From positions 1 through 5,140 of the forward strand of contig JAQUUD010000042.1 of NCBI GenBank assembly GCA_028694075.1: DNA of 5,140 nucleotides. The letters run 5' to 3'. Positions 4,957-5,140 of the stretch are shown in pieces. Under the pieces are notes generated by a model, which was not told where the DNA came from, made no database searches, and saw nothing but the letters and a program-made list of their open reading frames with translations. Source of the DNA: Clostridia bacterium. Its GTDB lineage: Bacteria > Bacillota > Clostridia > Christensenellales > UBA1242. A program made the position numbers and the translations under genes. The stretch's first letter is position 1. Each line of letters starts with the position of its first letter.

Positions 4957-5140
4957 ATAAAAAAACTGTAATAAAATTGCTAGCCAAAAACGCAAACTTA
5001 CCCAAAAATAATATAGAACGAGTTTTAAATGCTTTTGAATCCTTAATGCTGGACGCATTAAGAAAGGGTGAAATAATAAATTTTTCAGGGTTTGCCAAAC
5101 TTTATACTAGGCAACGAAACGAAAGGACATTCGTTAATTT
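4953..5140 (+). CDS. HU-family DNA-binding protein, truncated by the window end (62 codons seen)
   Basis: The first 62 residues align without gaps to bacterial HU (about 90 aa): an MNKKTVIKLLA first helix, the helix-turn-helix-like pair through LDALRKGE (33-40), then GFAKL where GFGxF is usual (46-50), and the start of the DNA-embracing arm with Arg at 53, 55 and 58. HU proteins bend and compact DNA as dimers. The arm is unusual: the conserved G-R-N-P tip reads F-V-N followed by a codon starting TT, so residue 63 is Phe or Leu and not the intercalating Pro. The start has AAGGAA (4939-4944) 8 nt upstream. Its ATG overlaps the flippase stop as ATGA, indicating translational coupling and one operon. 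In many Bacillota a mazG gene sits between such a flippase and hup; here it is absent. The 3' third lies outside the window. Confidence 0.88.
   Translation, partial: MNKKTVIKLLAKNANLPKNNIERVLNAFESLMLDALRKGEIINFSGFAKLYTRQRNERTFVN

Noticed and set aside
4904..5098. 64-aa minus-strand ORF
   Set aside because: It is antisense to the flippase end and the HU-like gene, both clearly coding on the plus strand.
1..5140. CRISPR array, retron, toxin-antitoxin pair or complete transposable element
   Set aside because: No repeat-spacer pattern, reverse transcriptase, transposase, or paired small-gene arrangement was found on either strand.

Overview
The window is strongly AT-rich bacterial DNA using the standard bacterial code (TGG for Trp, TGA as stop). 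The best clue to its origin is the right end: a SpoVB/YtgP-type lipid flippase gene overlapping a small HU-type DNA-binding protein gene. This is the kind of pairing seen in the yabM-mazG-hup region of Bacillota. With the AT bias and Gram-positive-like promoters and Shine-Dalgarno (SD) sites, it suggests an uncultured low-GC Bacillota (Clostridia or Bacilli-like). That placement is inference.

Layout. Positions 1-61 hold a strong intrinsic terminator for a gene outside the window. Positions 62-556 hold no recognisable protein family. They contain a palindrome over a possible -10 box, a 60-bp island of about 48% GC, and a small unrecognised ORF (410-556) with its own promoter and SD and a terminator-like hairpin inside it. 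Positions 582-630 are an exact array of seven 7-bp units. A promoter at 651-679 then drives a broken four-helix-bundle (23S rRNA intervening-sequence protein family) gene. Its inferred stop codon directly abuts the start of an intact GNAT acetyltransferase gene (1037-1630). Positions 1631-2004 carry an unrecognised, frameshifted gene remnant and a putative promoter, followed by a second intact GNAT acetyltransferase (2005-2484). On the minus strand, 3225-2550 is a membrane-anchored coiled-coil protein gene with two single-base lesions. Restoring both gives an exact 226-codon frame. A compact intergenic region (3226-3444) contains back-to-back divergent promoters inside an inverted repeat. The flippase (3445-4956) and the truncated HU-like gene (4953 to the window end) form an overlapping pair.

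How it fits together. The left two thirds look like an accessory region: two unrelated GNAT genes lie among three decayed genes, short repeats and structured intergenic DNA. The right third looks like core genome: a cell-envelope flippase translationally coupled to a nucleoid protein. The long T runs inside the flippase are in frame, which argues that the frameshifts on the left are real decay and not sequencing errors, although this is not proof. No CRISPR array, complete mobile element, tRNA or rRNA was seen. The most promising items are the symmetric divergent promoter region, the HU-like protein that cannot carry the usual intercalating proline, and the heptamer array next to the four-helix-bundle pseudogene.
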